Origin: Blautia sp.
GTDB taxonomy: Bacteria > Bacillota > Clostridia > Lachnospirales > Lachnospiraceae
Reading direction: 5' to 3'
Assembly: GCA_017463155.1 (NCBI GenBank)
Contig: JAFTPT010000003.1
Span: 1 to 55,819 of the forward strand
DNA: 55,819 bases
Shown here: positions 1 to 7,211 of the stretch, piece after piece
Numbering within the stretch: position 1 is the first letter of the stretch
Layout: every line of letters begins with the position of its first letter
Notes under the pieces: generated by a model
Databases searched by the model: none
What the model saw: only the letters and a program-made list of their open reading frames with translations
What the model was told of the DNA's origin: nothing
Program-made: the position numbers and the translations under genes

Positions 1-1
1 C

Positions 2-1603
2 GTTATCGAAGTCTACGAGGTCGACGCAGCCGGTAAACACATCAGCGACAAGCCGGTCGACAGCTGGACATCGAAGAAGGGAGAAATGCACGATTTCGGA
101 CCGAAGCTCGAGAACGGAAAGAGCTATGTGCTGGAAGAGACCGTGGCCCCGACGGGTTATGGCATTACGACTGCAACGCCATTCCAGATTACGACGGATG
201 GAACGCTGAAGCTCGGTGCAGACCTTGCGAAGGCGACCAGTGCAACCGAAAAAGATGCGGACGGCAATGCGAAGGAGCTGACCGGCGAGAACGGCGAGCC
301 GATCTACCTGATCGAGGATTCTGCCCTGCATTTTGTCGTCAATAAGACAGAACTTGGCACAGGCACCGAGCTTGATGGAGCAGTTCTGGCAGTCTTTGCG
401 GCGGATGAGAAGGGTGAGCCTATCGGAACAACGCCCATTGCCACTTGGACTTCAAAGATCGGCGAAACCCATGATTTCGGCAGTGACCTGCACATCAACT
501 CCAGCTACATCCTTCGGGAAACGACCGCACCGGGTGGCTACAAGTATGCAGAGGATATCAACTTCTCCGTCGACGGTGAAGGAAAGGTAACGGCAAGTGT
601 TGAGCCCGTCAAGGCCGGCGATGGTACCGAAGTATACATAATGGAAGATGAAAAAGAACCTGCCGTAGTTACAGGTTCCGTCGAAGTGACCAAGAGACTG
701 GTGACAGAGATTGACGGAGAAGAAGAGGAACTATATGCGGACGACCAGACCTTCTACGTTGCCCTGTTCGAAGATGAAGGCTGCACGACGTTGGCCGGAG
801 GAACGAAGATACAGGCTCTGCACTTTGTGAACTCAAAGGCTGAAACCACTGTCTTTGCTGAACTGGCACCTGGAAAGACCTACTATTTGAACGAGGTTAA
901 GAGCCTGACAGATCCTACGCCGATCGATGGCGGAACCGTCAAAGGAGTTGCCTTTGTTGCAAAGCTGAGTGAGAAGAAGGCAGAAATCTCCGAGACAGGC
1001 GGAACGGCGACAGTGACCTTTACCAACGAATTCTCTGAAATCCCGGATGGTTTCTACCGCGATGTGGCTCTGACCATCACCAAGAAGGTCTTGGATGAAA
1101 AAGGCAAGGCCAAAGAAACGGATGAGGTTTTCTATGCGGGAATCTTTGAAGACAGTACTCTGAAGAAGCTTACTGAAAGGACTGAAGAGGATAATATCAT
1201 CAAATTGGATATGGACGAATCTTCCGAAGTATCTGTGATGATCAAGATTCCGCAGGATCCGAATGGAAGCTATGACTTGTATATCGCAGAGGTAGACAAG
1301 GATGGAGAACCCGTCAGCAAAGATAAGAATTTTGGATACAAGGCGACAGTCTCCAAAGAAAAGATTGTAATCACGACAGATACGACTGAAGCATCGGTGA
1401 CAATCACGAATAAAGATAAGAAGGATCCGGATGATTCATCCGACCGTAATTCCGGGAACAGCGGTGTGCCCGGCGGTTCCGGCAGTAGAGGTGCAAAAAC
1501 CGGCGACGATACACCGGTTACCTTGTGGCTGTTTATGGCCATCGCCAGTCTTCTTGTCATCGCAGGCTTGCTGCTGTCTGGCAGACGCCGCAGACGTTCA
1601 TGA
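2..1603 (+). CDS. SpaA/Cna-B-type surface adhesin, C-terminal part (5' end outside window)
   Basis: The frame is open from base 2, so this is the 3' part of a longer gene. The visible protein begins inside a SpaA/Cna-B-like domain, followed by a second similar domain (about codons 110-195), recognisable by the repeated A-P-x-G-Y segment after a long-strand motif, and by two further beta-sandwich modules. The end has a Gly/Ser-rich linker, the motif A-K-T-G-D-D, a hydrophobic helix and a five-arginine tail, the layout of a sortase-anchored wall protein but with KTGD in place of LPxTG. The last ~300 residues resemble the end of the giant adhesin at 11807-20455, so the two are paralogues. Role by family: surface adhesion or pilus-like structure stabilised by isopeptide bonds. 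The missing N-terminus prevents a full domain count. Confidence 0.85.
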   Translation, partial: VIEVYEVDAAGKHISDKPVDSWTSKKGEMHDFGPKLENGKSYVLEETVAPTGYGITTATPFQITTDGTLKLGADLAKATSATEKDADGNAKELTGENGEPIYLIEDSALHFVVNKTELGTGTELDGAVLAVFAADEKGEPIGTTPIATWTSKIGETHDFGSDLHINSSYILRETTAPGGYKYAEDINFSVDGEGKVTASVEPVKAGDGTEVYIMEDEKEPAVVTGSVEVTKRLVTEIDGEEEELYADDQTFYVALFEDEGCTTLAGGTKIQALHFVNSKAETTVFAELAPGKTYYLNEVKSLTDPTPIDGGTVKGVAFVAKLSEKKAEISETGGTATVTFTNEFSEIPDGFYRDVALTITKKVLDEKGKAKETDEVFYAGIFEDSTLKKLTERTEEDNIIKLDMDESSEVSVMIKIPQDPNGSYDLYIAEVDKDGEPVSKDKNFGYKATVSKEKIVITTDTTEASVTITNKDKKDPDDSSDRNSGNSGVPGGSGSRGAKTGDDTPVTLWLFMAIASLLVIAGLLLSGRRRRRS

Positions 1604-1623
1604 TCCGCCCCCTATGACAAAGA

Positions 1624-1650
1624 TGCCCCACAGTTTAAAGCTGTGGGGCA
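1624..1650. terminator. Hairpin between convergent genes
   Basis: Perfect 10-bp stem (TGCCCCACAG / CTGTGGGGCA) with a 7-nt loop just after the adhesin stop codon and beyond the end of the convergent kinase gene. T-tracts on both sides are weak, so termination is inferred from position and stem strength. Confidence 0.6.
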
Positions 1651-1656
1651 GTTCTG

Positions 1657-2856
1657 TCATGAGCGGTTTGCAGTCCATATGTTACGACCCTGCTGAAAGG
1701 CTCGGAGAGATTCTCTTTTTCTCTGATATAGTGATTGCAGCCTCGGGATACGGATATGACGTTCCAGGATATCTTTTTCATAGATAGAGAAATCTGGTTC
1801 CGCTTTATCCAGATTGATCAGGGAACGATCCCGGACATATTGCAGCAGGCGTACTTCTTTTTCAATAAAAGAGTGGGTCTTTATATCAGCCATTTTTATT
1901 TTACCGAGATTTTCGAAGGGTATATTGTAGAACATAGAGTTACCGGAATCGAAAATCGGTGCAAAACCTAATAGCTGTAAAGTATCAGGATTTCTCATGA
2001 TCGCAATGTTATTCATGTGACGATCCGTGTTAGTGATCAGATAATCTGACATCAGCAGGTAATCCATGTAATAATGGAATGCTTCTTCTGTCATTCCCAG
2101 AGACAGGCATGCATTTTTAAAAGGGTGAAAAAGCGATTCATTCTGTTTGGTTTTTCCAGTCTGAAGGAGTTCCCAGGCAGAGATCATCTCAATGTTTTCA
2201 CTGCAAAAATCATAACAGATACATCCGAGGCCTTCAGTTTGCTCGCTCACTTGTATTTGAACAAGTGAATATGGAGTATATTGTTCAAAACCTTGTTTCT
2301 GATGCAGATTGGCGGCAAAAACTTCATTTAAACTTTGCTGATATGAATCCCCGTAGTTTCCTTTGATCATATAACGACGACCGGTTTTGTCGATGCACCA
2401 TTTTTTTTGTAATTCCCCCGGAGAAGAAGCACAATCGAAACGTGTCTTCTTTCGAAGATCCAGTATAGAATCCTGATTTAATGTAATTTCGCCAAATTCA
2501 TCAACAAAATCGTTTGAAAAAAGATTCACTTCTTTCCATGACAGCGTCTCGCCTCTTGGACAGATCCAATAGCAGTCAGAAAGACTTAACGCAAGGTTAT
2601 TTACAAGCGCACTTGCGGTTGAAGAATAACCGAGCTTTTGCAGAGCAGTTGCTGCACCATGGCGGGTTTTGGGAATGGCCCTGTCTCTCCACCAATCATG
2701 GAATTTCATATCATTCATGCGTCCGCCAAGAGGAAAATGGGCAGCTTCAGCATCATTCCTTCGCACATGAGACATGACGCCGTTCTGATCAAGCTCCATC
2801 AGGCAGACAGGAATATCTTTATGCATCAGGTAATATTCTTTGACGCTTTTTCGCAT
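1657..2856 (-). CDS. HipA-like kinase-fold protein (partner of upstream HTH gene)
   Basis: 399 residues. About residues 274-285 read N-T-D-R-H-M-N-N-I, matching the catalytic loop of the HipA/PI3K-like kinase fold (N-x-D-R-H-x-x-N), and about 30 residues later F-A-P-I-F-D-S-G resembles the magnesium-binding D-x-G segment. The N-terminal ~150 residues do not look like the HipA N1 domain, so this is a HipA-C-like protein, not a canonical HipA. The stop codon of the HTH gene (TAA) directly abuts this ATG and a GAAAGGAAA ribosome site lies in the end of that gene, so the pair is one operon. By analogy with HipBA it may phosphorylate a cellular target while the HTH protein represses the operon; that role is inference. 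Related HipA-like proteins also occur outside toxin-antitoxin systems. Confidence 0.7.
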   Translation of the reverse strand: MRKSVKEYYLMHKDIPVCLMELDQNGVMSHVRRNDAEAAHFPLGGRMNDMKFHDWWRDRAIPKTRHGAATALQKLGYSSTASALVNNLALSLSDCYWICPRGETLSWKEVNLFSNDFVDEFGEITLNQDSILDLRKKTRFDCASSPGELQKKWCIDKTGRRYMIKGNYGDSYQQSLNEVFAANLHQKQGFEQYTPYSLVQIQVSEQTEGLGCICYDFCSENIEMISAWELLQTGKTKQNESLFHPFKNACLSLGMTEEAFHYYMDYLLMSDYLITNTDRHMNNIAIMRNPDTLQLLGFAPIFDSGNSMFYNIPFENLGKIKMADIKTHSFIEKEVRLLQYVRDRSLINLDKAEPDFSIYEKDILERHIRIPRLQSLYQRKRESLRAFQQGRNIWTANRS

Positions 2857-3273
2857 TTAAGTTTCCTTTCTCGACCAGATTATATCTTCTGTCTTGTCAT
2901 AGTAACAATCTCTGTTAAAACGTTCCTGTATTCTGTAAAAGTCTGAAAAAAGATCCTCCAGATACAGGAGAAGATTGGCTGCTTTTACATCCTTAAGGTC
3001 TTCGGTTATGAGAATATGATTCCCCCGATCATCCGAAACCATATGCTGCAGAGGGTCATAATAATAGTTTTTACCGTTCTTGCCATGAATCGGTTTCCAT
3101 GAAGCTTCAGCGGAAGGAAGAGTTCTTGCAAGTAACGAAAGGACATATGGAGCGGGAGAAGCCTCGCCTTGTTCCCATTTCCGTAAGGTACTGAGAGGGA
3201 TCTGATATTGTTCCGCGAAGGCTTTCTGGGTCAGTCCTGTGGAAAGCCGGAGTTCTTTGACAGAATAGATCAT
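2857..3273 (-). CDS. XRE-type helix-turn-helix regulator (HipB-like position)
   Basis: 138 residues. The first ~55 residues form a Cro/C1-type HTH (L-S-T-G-L-T-Q-K-A-F-A-E, then I-P-L-S-T-L-R-K-W-E). The remainder is an unrecognised ~80-residue domain rich in aromatic and acidic residues, which may contact the kinase. The start at 3273 is chosen because AGGAGG lies 6 nt upstream; a longer reading from 3312 would have no ribosome site and would run into the promoter. The HTH gene leads the operon, and its promoter carries regularly spaced palindromes (see 3287-3350), as expected for autoregulation. Confidence 0.75.
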   Translation of the reverse strand: MIYSVKELRLSTGLTQKAFAEQYQIPLSTLRKWEQGEASPAPYVLSLLARTLPSAEASWKPIHGKNGKNYYYDPLQHMVSDDRGNHILITEDLKDVKAANLLLYLEDLFSDFYRIQERFNRDCYYDKTEDIIWSRKET

Positions 3274-3286
3274 GGATAACCTCCTG

Positions 3287-3350
3287 TAACCAGATTGGGT
3301 AGTTATAGACAAAGTATAACCATATTGGTTACATATGTCAAGTAGTAACC
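3287..3350 (-). promoter_or_regulatory. Promoter with three phased operator sites for the HTH-kinase operon
   Basis: On the minus strand TTGACA (3336-3341) and TATACT (3313-3318) are separated by exactly 17 nt. An almost perfect palindrome TAACCATATTGGTTA (3317-3331) sits over the -10 and spacer. A second, TAACCAGATTGGGTA (3287-3301), lies 30 bp away downstream of the start site, and a third half-site TAACC begins at 3346, 29 bp on the other side. The roughly three-helical-turn spacing suggests cooperative binding on one face by the HTH protein. Confidence 0.75.
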
Positions 3351-3369
3351 AGTTCCGTGCAGAATAGAA

Positions 3370-3412
3370 AAACAGAAGCAGCGATACCGGTTCAGTACCG
3401 CTGCTTCTGTTT
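3370..3412 (-). terminator. Rho-independent terminator of trxA
   Basis: Stem AAACAGAAGCAGCG pairing with CGCTGCTTCTGTTT around a TACCGG/GTAC inner region, followed on the minus strand by TTTTTCTATTCT. It lies downstream of the thioredoxin gene and upstream of the HTH-kinase promoter. Confidence 0.8.
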
Positions 3413-3462
3413 GAAATGACAAGGGATCGTTTACGTAAAAACCAGATACCCTGTGATGGTTT

Positions 3463-3771
3463 TTATTTGACCATGTTCAGGATGGCTTCCTTCGGCTGGA
3501 CGCCGACGCTCTGGTTCACCTGCTTGCCGTCCTTGAATACGACGAGTGTCGGAATGCTCATTACATTGAACTGGCGGGCCAGATCCATCTCTTCATCGAC
3601 GTTGACCTTGCCGACCTTGACGTCCGGATTTTCATCCGCGATCTGATCCACAACGGGAGAGAGCATCTTGCAGGGTCCGCACCAGCTTGCCCAGAAATCA
3701 AGAAGCACCGTCTTGTCGGATTTGAGGACCTCTGCTTCAAAGTTGCTGCCTGTGATCGTCACAACTGCCAT
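3463..3771 (-). CDS. trxA: Thioredoxin
   Basis: 102 residues, normal length for thioredoxin. The active site W-C-G-P-C is at residues 30-34 and the cis-proline segment S-I-P-T-L lies near residue 74. It reduces protein disulfides in the cytoplasm and is probably re-reduced by the flavoprotein encoded at 4494-5375. A GGAGG site precedes the ATG. It has its own promoter (3840-3868) and terminator (3370-3412), so although it sits in the same direction as gpx, the reductase gene and ohrR it can be transcribed alone. Confidence 0.93.
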   Translation of the reverse strand: MAVVTITGSNFEAEVLKSDKTVLLDFWASWCGPCKMLSPVVDQIADENPDVKVGKVNVDEEMDLARQFNVMSIPTLVVFKDGKQVNQSVGVQPKEAILNMVK

Positions 3772-3839
3772 TTTCTATTACCTCCGTTCATGCAGGGCAT
3801 TGGCCCTGTAAATATGTGAATTTGCTTTACGATACCGTC

Positions 3840-3868
3840 ATCATAGCATATTGCCGGATTTTTGTCCA
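3840..3868 (-). promoter_or_regulatory. trxA promoter
   Basis: On the minus strand TGGACA (3863-3868) and TATGAT (3840-3845) with a 17-nt spacer whose last bases are TGC, giving a partial extended -10. A small hairpin (CAGGGC ATTG GCCCTG, about 3795-3810) lies in the untranslated leader before the ribosome site. Confidence 0.55.
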
Positions 3869-3925
3869 CGGGACTGGCTGGTGAAGCCATTCTTCTCCGC
3901 AGGTGTTCGAATTTGCGCTTTCTGC

Positions 3926-4387
3926 TTACATTTCACCGAGGCTGCCGAGCATCTTGTACAGAAGCGTATACAGCGCAGCCGCTTCCTGAGGATCCAGACG
4001 GATGCATCCGCCGACCTTGGCCGGGATCGAGACGGCCTCGTCCCTGAGCGAACGGCCCTCCTCAGTGAGAAAAACCTGCACCACGCGCTCATCCTCCCTG
4101 CTGCGCTTCCGTTCGACCAGCCCGCGTTCCTCCAGCTTTTTGAGAAGGGGCGTCAGCGTGCCGTTGTCAAGGAACAGCCGCCGTCCCAGCTCGCCGACCG
4201 TGACCGGAGCCTCCTCCCAGAGAACCAGGAGAACGATATACTGGGTATAGGTAAGGCCCAGCGGTTTAAAGTACGGGGTGTACATGGAAACCACCTTGCG
4301 GGCGCAGGCATACAGTGGAAAACAAAGCTGGTTTTCAAGTTTCAAAGGATCGTGATTCAGAAGATTTTGCGTAGTATCTGTACTCAT
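3926..4387 (-). CDS. MarR-family regulator, OhrR-type organic peroxide sensor
   Basis: 153 residues from the ATG at 4387, which has GGAGG 5 nt upstream; the frame stays open upstream but that part is repeat DNA. The segment L-E-N-Q-L-C-F-P-L-Y (Cys22) matches the reactive N-terminal cysteine region of OhrR, followed by the L-G-L-T-Y-x-Q-Y motif and a winged helix ending in D-E-R-V-V-Q-V-F-L-T-E-E-G. Family knowledge: OhrR represses peroxide-defence genes until its cysteine is oxidised. It sits between thioredoxin and the reductase/peroxidase genes, fitting control of this redox group. No ohr gene is in the window, so the regulated target is inferred. Confidence 0.85.
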   Translation of the reverse strand: MSTDTTQNLLNHDPLKLENQLCFPLYACARKVVSMYTPYFKPLGLTYTQYIVLLVLWEEAPVTVGELGRRLFLDNGTLTPLLKKLEERGLVERKRSREDERVVQVFLTEEGRSLRDEAVSIPAKVGGCIRLDPQEAAALYTLLYKMLGSLGEM

Positions 4388-4400
4388 GTTGCCTCCGTGG

Positions 4401-4493
4401 AAAAGACAGGGGACGGTTCTCTGTCTTGTTTTGTTTGCAAGACAGAGAACCGTCCCCTGTCTTTTCGAGAACCGTCCCCTGTCTTGTTTTGTT
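4401..4493. repeat. GGGGACGGTTCT palindromic repeat, three half-units
   Basis: Two half-units in inverted orientation (4401-4430 and 4437-4465) form a long hairpin, and a third half-unit in the second orientation follows (4466-4490). Each half carries the core GGGGACGGTTCT or its complement, flanked by AGACAG/CTGTCT. It fills the gap between the reductase stop codon and the ohrR ribosome site and would form a strong transcript hairpin there. Related copies are at 9575-9660, within 6475-6568, and 55391-55460. Confidence 0.85.
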
Positions 4494-5375
4494 TCAGCCT
4501 TGCTCTTTGCGTCGCAGTTCGTCCAGGTAGGAGACAGCGGAAAGAGCGGCCACGTTGCCTTCGCCGGCTGATTTGATGTATTGATAGGGCTTTCCGGCGA
4601 TATCGCCGCAGGCGAAACAGCCGGGTATGTTGGTGCTGAGATCGCGGCTGACCTTGACATGCGGTCCGTCAAGCTCAAGGCCGGGAACCAGCTGCTTGGG
4701 GGAGACGCTGTCCCGCAGGATAAAGATGCCGTCGTAGGCGTGATCGCCCTGGTCGGTCGTCAGTGTGTCTGCCTTGAAAGCACCGGAGATGGACTGCGGT
4801 TTTTCCCGGAGAACCTCGATGCCCTTCGCCAGTTGCGGCTCTTCCTTGTACATGGGAATGTAGGTCACGTGGGAGGCATATTCCGCCATGAAATCCGCCT
4901 CAGCCTCCTCCTTGGGGGAGAAGCCGATGATGACGACGTTCTTTTCCTTATAAAGGGGAGCGTCGCAGGTTGCGCAGTAGCTGACGCCGCGGCCCAGGAA
5001 TTCTTCCTCCCCCGGGAAAGGTTTGCCGGTCGTGACGCCCGTTGCCAGGATCACGGTCGTGGCTTCGTAGTTGCCGCCGGCTCCCTGCAGGGCAAAATAG
5101 CTGCCCATCGGATAGATGAGGGGAACCTTTTCATCGTGGATCTCAATATCCATGGAAGCCAGATGATCGAGCAGGGCTTTCTGAAGCTCCTGGCCGCTCA
5201 CGGCCGGAAGTCCTGGATAGTTCTGGATCGCATGTGCCTTGGAGACCTTGTCGCTGAGCGACGCCTGGCCGATGAGAAGAATGTTCTTCTTGCGGATGGT
5301 GGCCGTGATGGCGGCGGAGACGCCGGCCGGACCGGTCCCTATGATGGCGATGTCGTATCGGTTATTTTCACTCAC
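4494..5375 (-). CDS. Thioredoxin-reductase-like flavoprotein without NADPH motifs (FFTR-like)
   Basis: 293 residues. FAD motif G-T-G-P-A-G at 13-18, redox pair C-A-T-C at 134-137, and a C-terminal G-D-I-A-G-K-P FAD segment: the plan of low-molecular-weight thioredoxin reductase. Where the NADPH domain should show G-G-G-D-S-A and H-R-R-x-x-x-R, residues 151-160 instead read G-F-S-P-K-E-E-A-E-A and no basic triplet follows. That loss is characteristic of ferredoxin-dependent flavin thioredoxin reductases known from clostridia, so the electron donor is probably reduced ferredoxin (inference). The GTG start at 5375 is chosen because GGAGG precedes it and it overlaps the gpx stop by 4 nt (GTGA); the ATG at 5393 has no ribosome site. 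Likely partner: TrxA at 3463-3771. Confidence 0.8.
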   Translation of the reverse strand: MSENNRYDIAIIGTGPAGVSAAITATIRKKNILLIGQASLSDKVSKAHAIQNYPGLPAVSGQELQKALLDHLASMDIEIHDEKVPLIYPMGSYFALQGAGGNYEATTVILATGVTTGKPFPGEEEFLGRGVSYCATCDAPLYKEKNVVIIGFSPKEEAEADFMAEYASHVTYIPMYKEEPQLAKGIEVLREKPQSISGAFKADTLTTDQGDHAYDGIFILRDSVSPKQLVPGLELDGPHVKVSRDLSTNIPGCFACGDIAGKPYQYIKSAGEGNVAALSAVSYLDELRRKEQG

Positions 5376-5914
5376 AGTAATCCCTCCACACATTTGGAAA
5401 GCTCAGCCATGTCAGCGGTGGGCTCAAAGCGGGCGACAACGTTGCCGCCGCGGTCGACGACGAATTTGGTGAAATTCCATTTGATCGCGGGATTGTTCTT
5501 GTAATCTTTGTCGATCGTCTTGAGCATCGCGCTCATGGCCAGGGCCTTGACGCCCTTGCCGAAGCCTTCAAAGCCCTTCTGGCTCTTAAGGTAGGTATAG
5601 AGTGGAAGCTCGTTCTCGCCGTTGACATCGCTCTTTTTCATCTGCGGAAACCGAGTATTGTAGTTGAGGGTGCAGAACTCGTGGATCTCCTCATCGGTAC
5701 CCGGGGTCTGCCCTGCGAACTGGTTGCAGGGAACATCGATGATCTCCAGTCCTTTATCATGGAAGGACTCATACATCTGCTCCAGCTCCTTGTACTGCGG
5801 GGTAAAACCACAGCCGGTGGCGGTGTTGACGATCACGATGACTTTGCCTTCATAGTTTTTAAGAGAGATATCTTCTCCAGCAGGAGTGGTAACGGAATAG
5901 TCATAAATACTCAT
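5372..5914 (-). CDS. Glutathione peroxidase family protein (probably thioredoxin-dependent)
   Basis: 180 residues from the ATG at 5914, which has GGAGG 8 nt upstream. The peroxidatic motif T-A-T-G-C-G-F-T-P-Q-Y holds cysteine rather than selenocysteine; V-P-C-N-Q-F and K-W-N-F-T-K-F complete the family signature (Gln and Trp of the catalytic tetrad). Cysteine-type bacterial members usually use thioredoxin as reductant and detoxify hydroperoxides. It is the first gene of the group, translationally coupled by a GTGA overlap to the reductase-like gene, suggesting peroxidase, reductase and thioredoxin act as one chain. Confidence 0.9.
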   Translation of the reverse strand: MSIYDYSVTTPAGEDISLKNYEGKVIVIVNTATGCGFTPQYKELEQMYESFHDKGLEIIDVPCNQFAGQTPGTDEEIHEFCTLNYNTRFPQMKKSDVNGENELPLYTYLKSQKGFEGFGKGVKALAMSAMLKTIDKDYKNNPAIKWNFTKFVVDRGGNVVARFEPTADMAELSKCVEGLL

Positions 5915-5958
5915 GATGATGTCCTCCTTCATTGAGCTAAAATATTTTGCATGATTAT

Positions 5959-5986
5959 ATTTTATCAAATATATTTTGTTTGTCAA
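5959..5986 (-). promoter_or_regulatory. gpx promoter with possible operator
   Basis: Minus-strand TTGACA (5981-5986) and TAAAAT (5959-5964) with a 16-nt spacer. The spacer contains the near-palindrome CAAATATATTTTG (5966-5978), a plausible site for the nearby OhrR-type protein; that assignment is a guess from position and AT-rich symmetry. Confidence 0.5.
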
Positions 5987-6148
5987 GCACTTTCTTAAAA
6001 GTTTTTCCAGTAAAACTTATTCGGTTTGGAATGTCACAGGATTGACCAGTGATTAAACATGAGTACCGGTTAACGGACAGTGAGCTTGTTTTCAAAACAT
6101 CCCTGTGCTACAATTCAAATTTACAGACAATTCTATATTGAGGGAAAT

Positions 6149-6453
6149 CGCTCACAGTTTAATGTGAAGGAGTGAGGACGAACGCTGCCGAAGAGAGCGA
6201 AGATCTCTCTGCCCGCAAGGGCCCGGGCAACGGCTCGATGAACTAAGATCCAACTGCAACTAACAGAACGCTCAGCAAAGGCTTCGCGTTCTGAGTTTCC
6301 GTAGGATCTGGATTTCATCTTGCCTACAAACGCCCTCAAAAGCCCTTGCTCAGCAGAGATGATCTTCGCGCTTCCGGCAGCTGGTTCATCCGGCACCCTT
6401 ACAGCGTTAATCGGTTCGCGTAGGAGGTATCGCAGCTCGAGACCAGTGGCTAT
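6149..6453 (+). repeat. Element A left arm, containing structured unit
   Basis: The unit at 6197-6369 is closed by a stem GCGAAGATC-TCTCTGC (6197-6212) with GCAGAGA-T-GATCTTCGC (6353-6369): 16 bp with one bulged T. Inside are a TGCCCG/CGGGCA hairpin (6210-6229), an AGATCC/GGATCT stem, and nested within it AGAACGC/GCGTTCT around a small AGC/GCT hairpin. The same layout appears in the three other arms in the window. Confidence 0.75.
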
Positions 6454-6876
6454 CTGATTTGTTGGGAAGTGGAATGGAACGAAGAACCGTCCCCACGTTT
6501 TGCCCGAGACCAGCGGCTAACGCTGCGCGCAGGTGAGCGAGTGGAACGAAGAACCATCCCCTCGTTCCGTTGCCGGAAACTGACGTCGTGCGTTCTGGAA
6601 CGCGAAGCGTTCCACTTGCCAGAAGATACTCTCTGGGCGACAGCTGAGCATTTATAGCGAGCGCAGCATTCCGTGTTGGGGGAAGGTGCAGAGATATGCT
6701 GGCTGTGTAAGGCCGCTTCGCAGTCGACGCCGGGGATCGCGAGCATAGTTTCGTGTGCGGAGGCAGTCATGGAACACGCGATCGTTCCATGTACAATAGG
6801 ACTGGCATTCGTTCCATGACTTTGCCGGAGCACATGATCATAAACGGCGCAGCGATCCTAAGGAAACAAGCCAGGT

Positions 6877-7182
6877 ATAGCCGTTGGTCTCGAGCTGCGA
6901 CACCCTGTGAGCGAACCGATTAAAGCAGGCCGGAGATTGGACGGAACAGATGCCAGATGTGCGAAGATCGTCTCTGCCTGTAGCAAGGGCTTTTCAGGGC
7001 GCCTTTAGGAGAGACGAGATCCAGCTCCTACGGAAACTCAGAACGCGAAGCCTCTGCTGAGCGTTCTGCAAGTTGAAGTTGGAGATTAGCTCGACTCGAC
7101 GTTGCCCGGGTCCTTGCGGGCAGAGAGATCTTCGAATCCTGGCAGCGTCCGTCCTCTTCCTTACTACTTTTAACTGTGAGCG
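6877..7182 (-). repeat. Element A right arm, inverted copy of the unit
   Basis: Read on the minus strand this arm repeats the left arm. The closing stem pairs 7120-7135 with 6961-6978 (GGCAGAGA-GATCTTCG with CGAAGATC-G-TCTCTGCC), again with one bulged base. The hairpins at CCCGGG and AGAACGC/GCGTTCT are kept. Confidence 0.75.
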
Positions 7183-7211
7183 AATTAACATATAAAAAGG
7201 AGGAATTTGTT

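Larger units (their letters stand above)
6149..7182. mobile_element. Element A: gene-free ~1.03-kb element with ~305-bp inverted arms
   Basis: The ends read CGCTCACAGTTTAA and, inverted, TTTTAACTGTGAGCG. Left arm 6149-6453 and the reverse complement of 6877-7182 align along their whole length with blocks of near identity. The 423-bp centre (6454-6876) holds two half-units of the GGGGACGGTTCT repeat family (6475-6494, 6544-6568), a third copy of the arm-end motif GAGACCAGCGGCTA (6505 onward), and short hairpins such as GGAACGC/GCGTTCC (6597-6612) and CATGGAAC/GTTCCATG (6768-6791). No credible protein is encoded. It lies between divergent gpx and the DUF6110/ATPase operon. No convincing target-site duplication is visible. 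Classified as a probable non-autonomous mobile or interspersed element because a second copy exists at 28673-29319. Confidence 0.75.

Noticed and set aside
5376-5393. ATG start for the thioredoxin-reductase-like gene at 5393
   Set aside because: No ribosome site precedes it, whereas the GTG at 5375 has GGAGG and overlaps the gpx stop.
6133-6396. Minus-strand 87-codon frame in element A left arm
   Set aside because: Different frame from the other arms, no ribosome site, no homology; incidental.
6145-7186. Target-site duplication flanking element A
   Set aside because: Flanks GAAAT and AATTA share only AT-rich bases; no exact duplication is convincing, nor for element B, so mobility is inferred only from dispersal.
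6994-7191. Conserved peptide (L-C-P-Q-G-P-G-Q-R-R ... L-S-F-R-R) encoded in the element arms
   Set aside because: It also appears in 28842-29318, but differences between arms are spread over all codon positions and the left arm of A has an in-frame stop, so the similarity reflects nucleotide/structure conservation, not coding.
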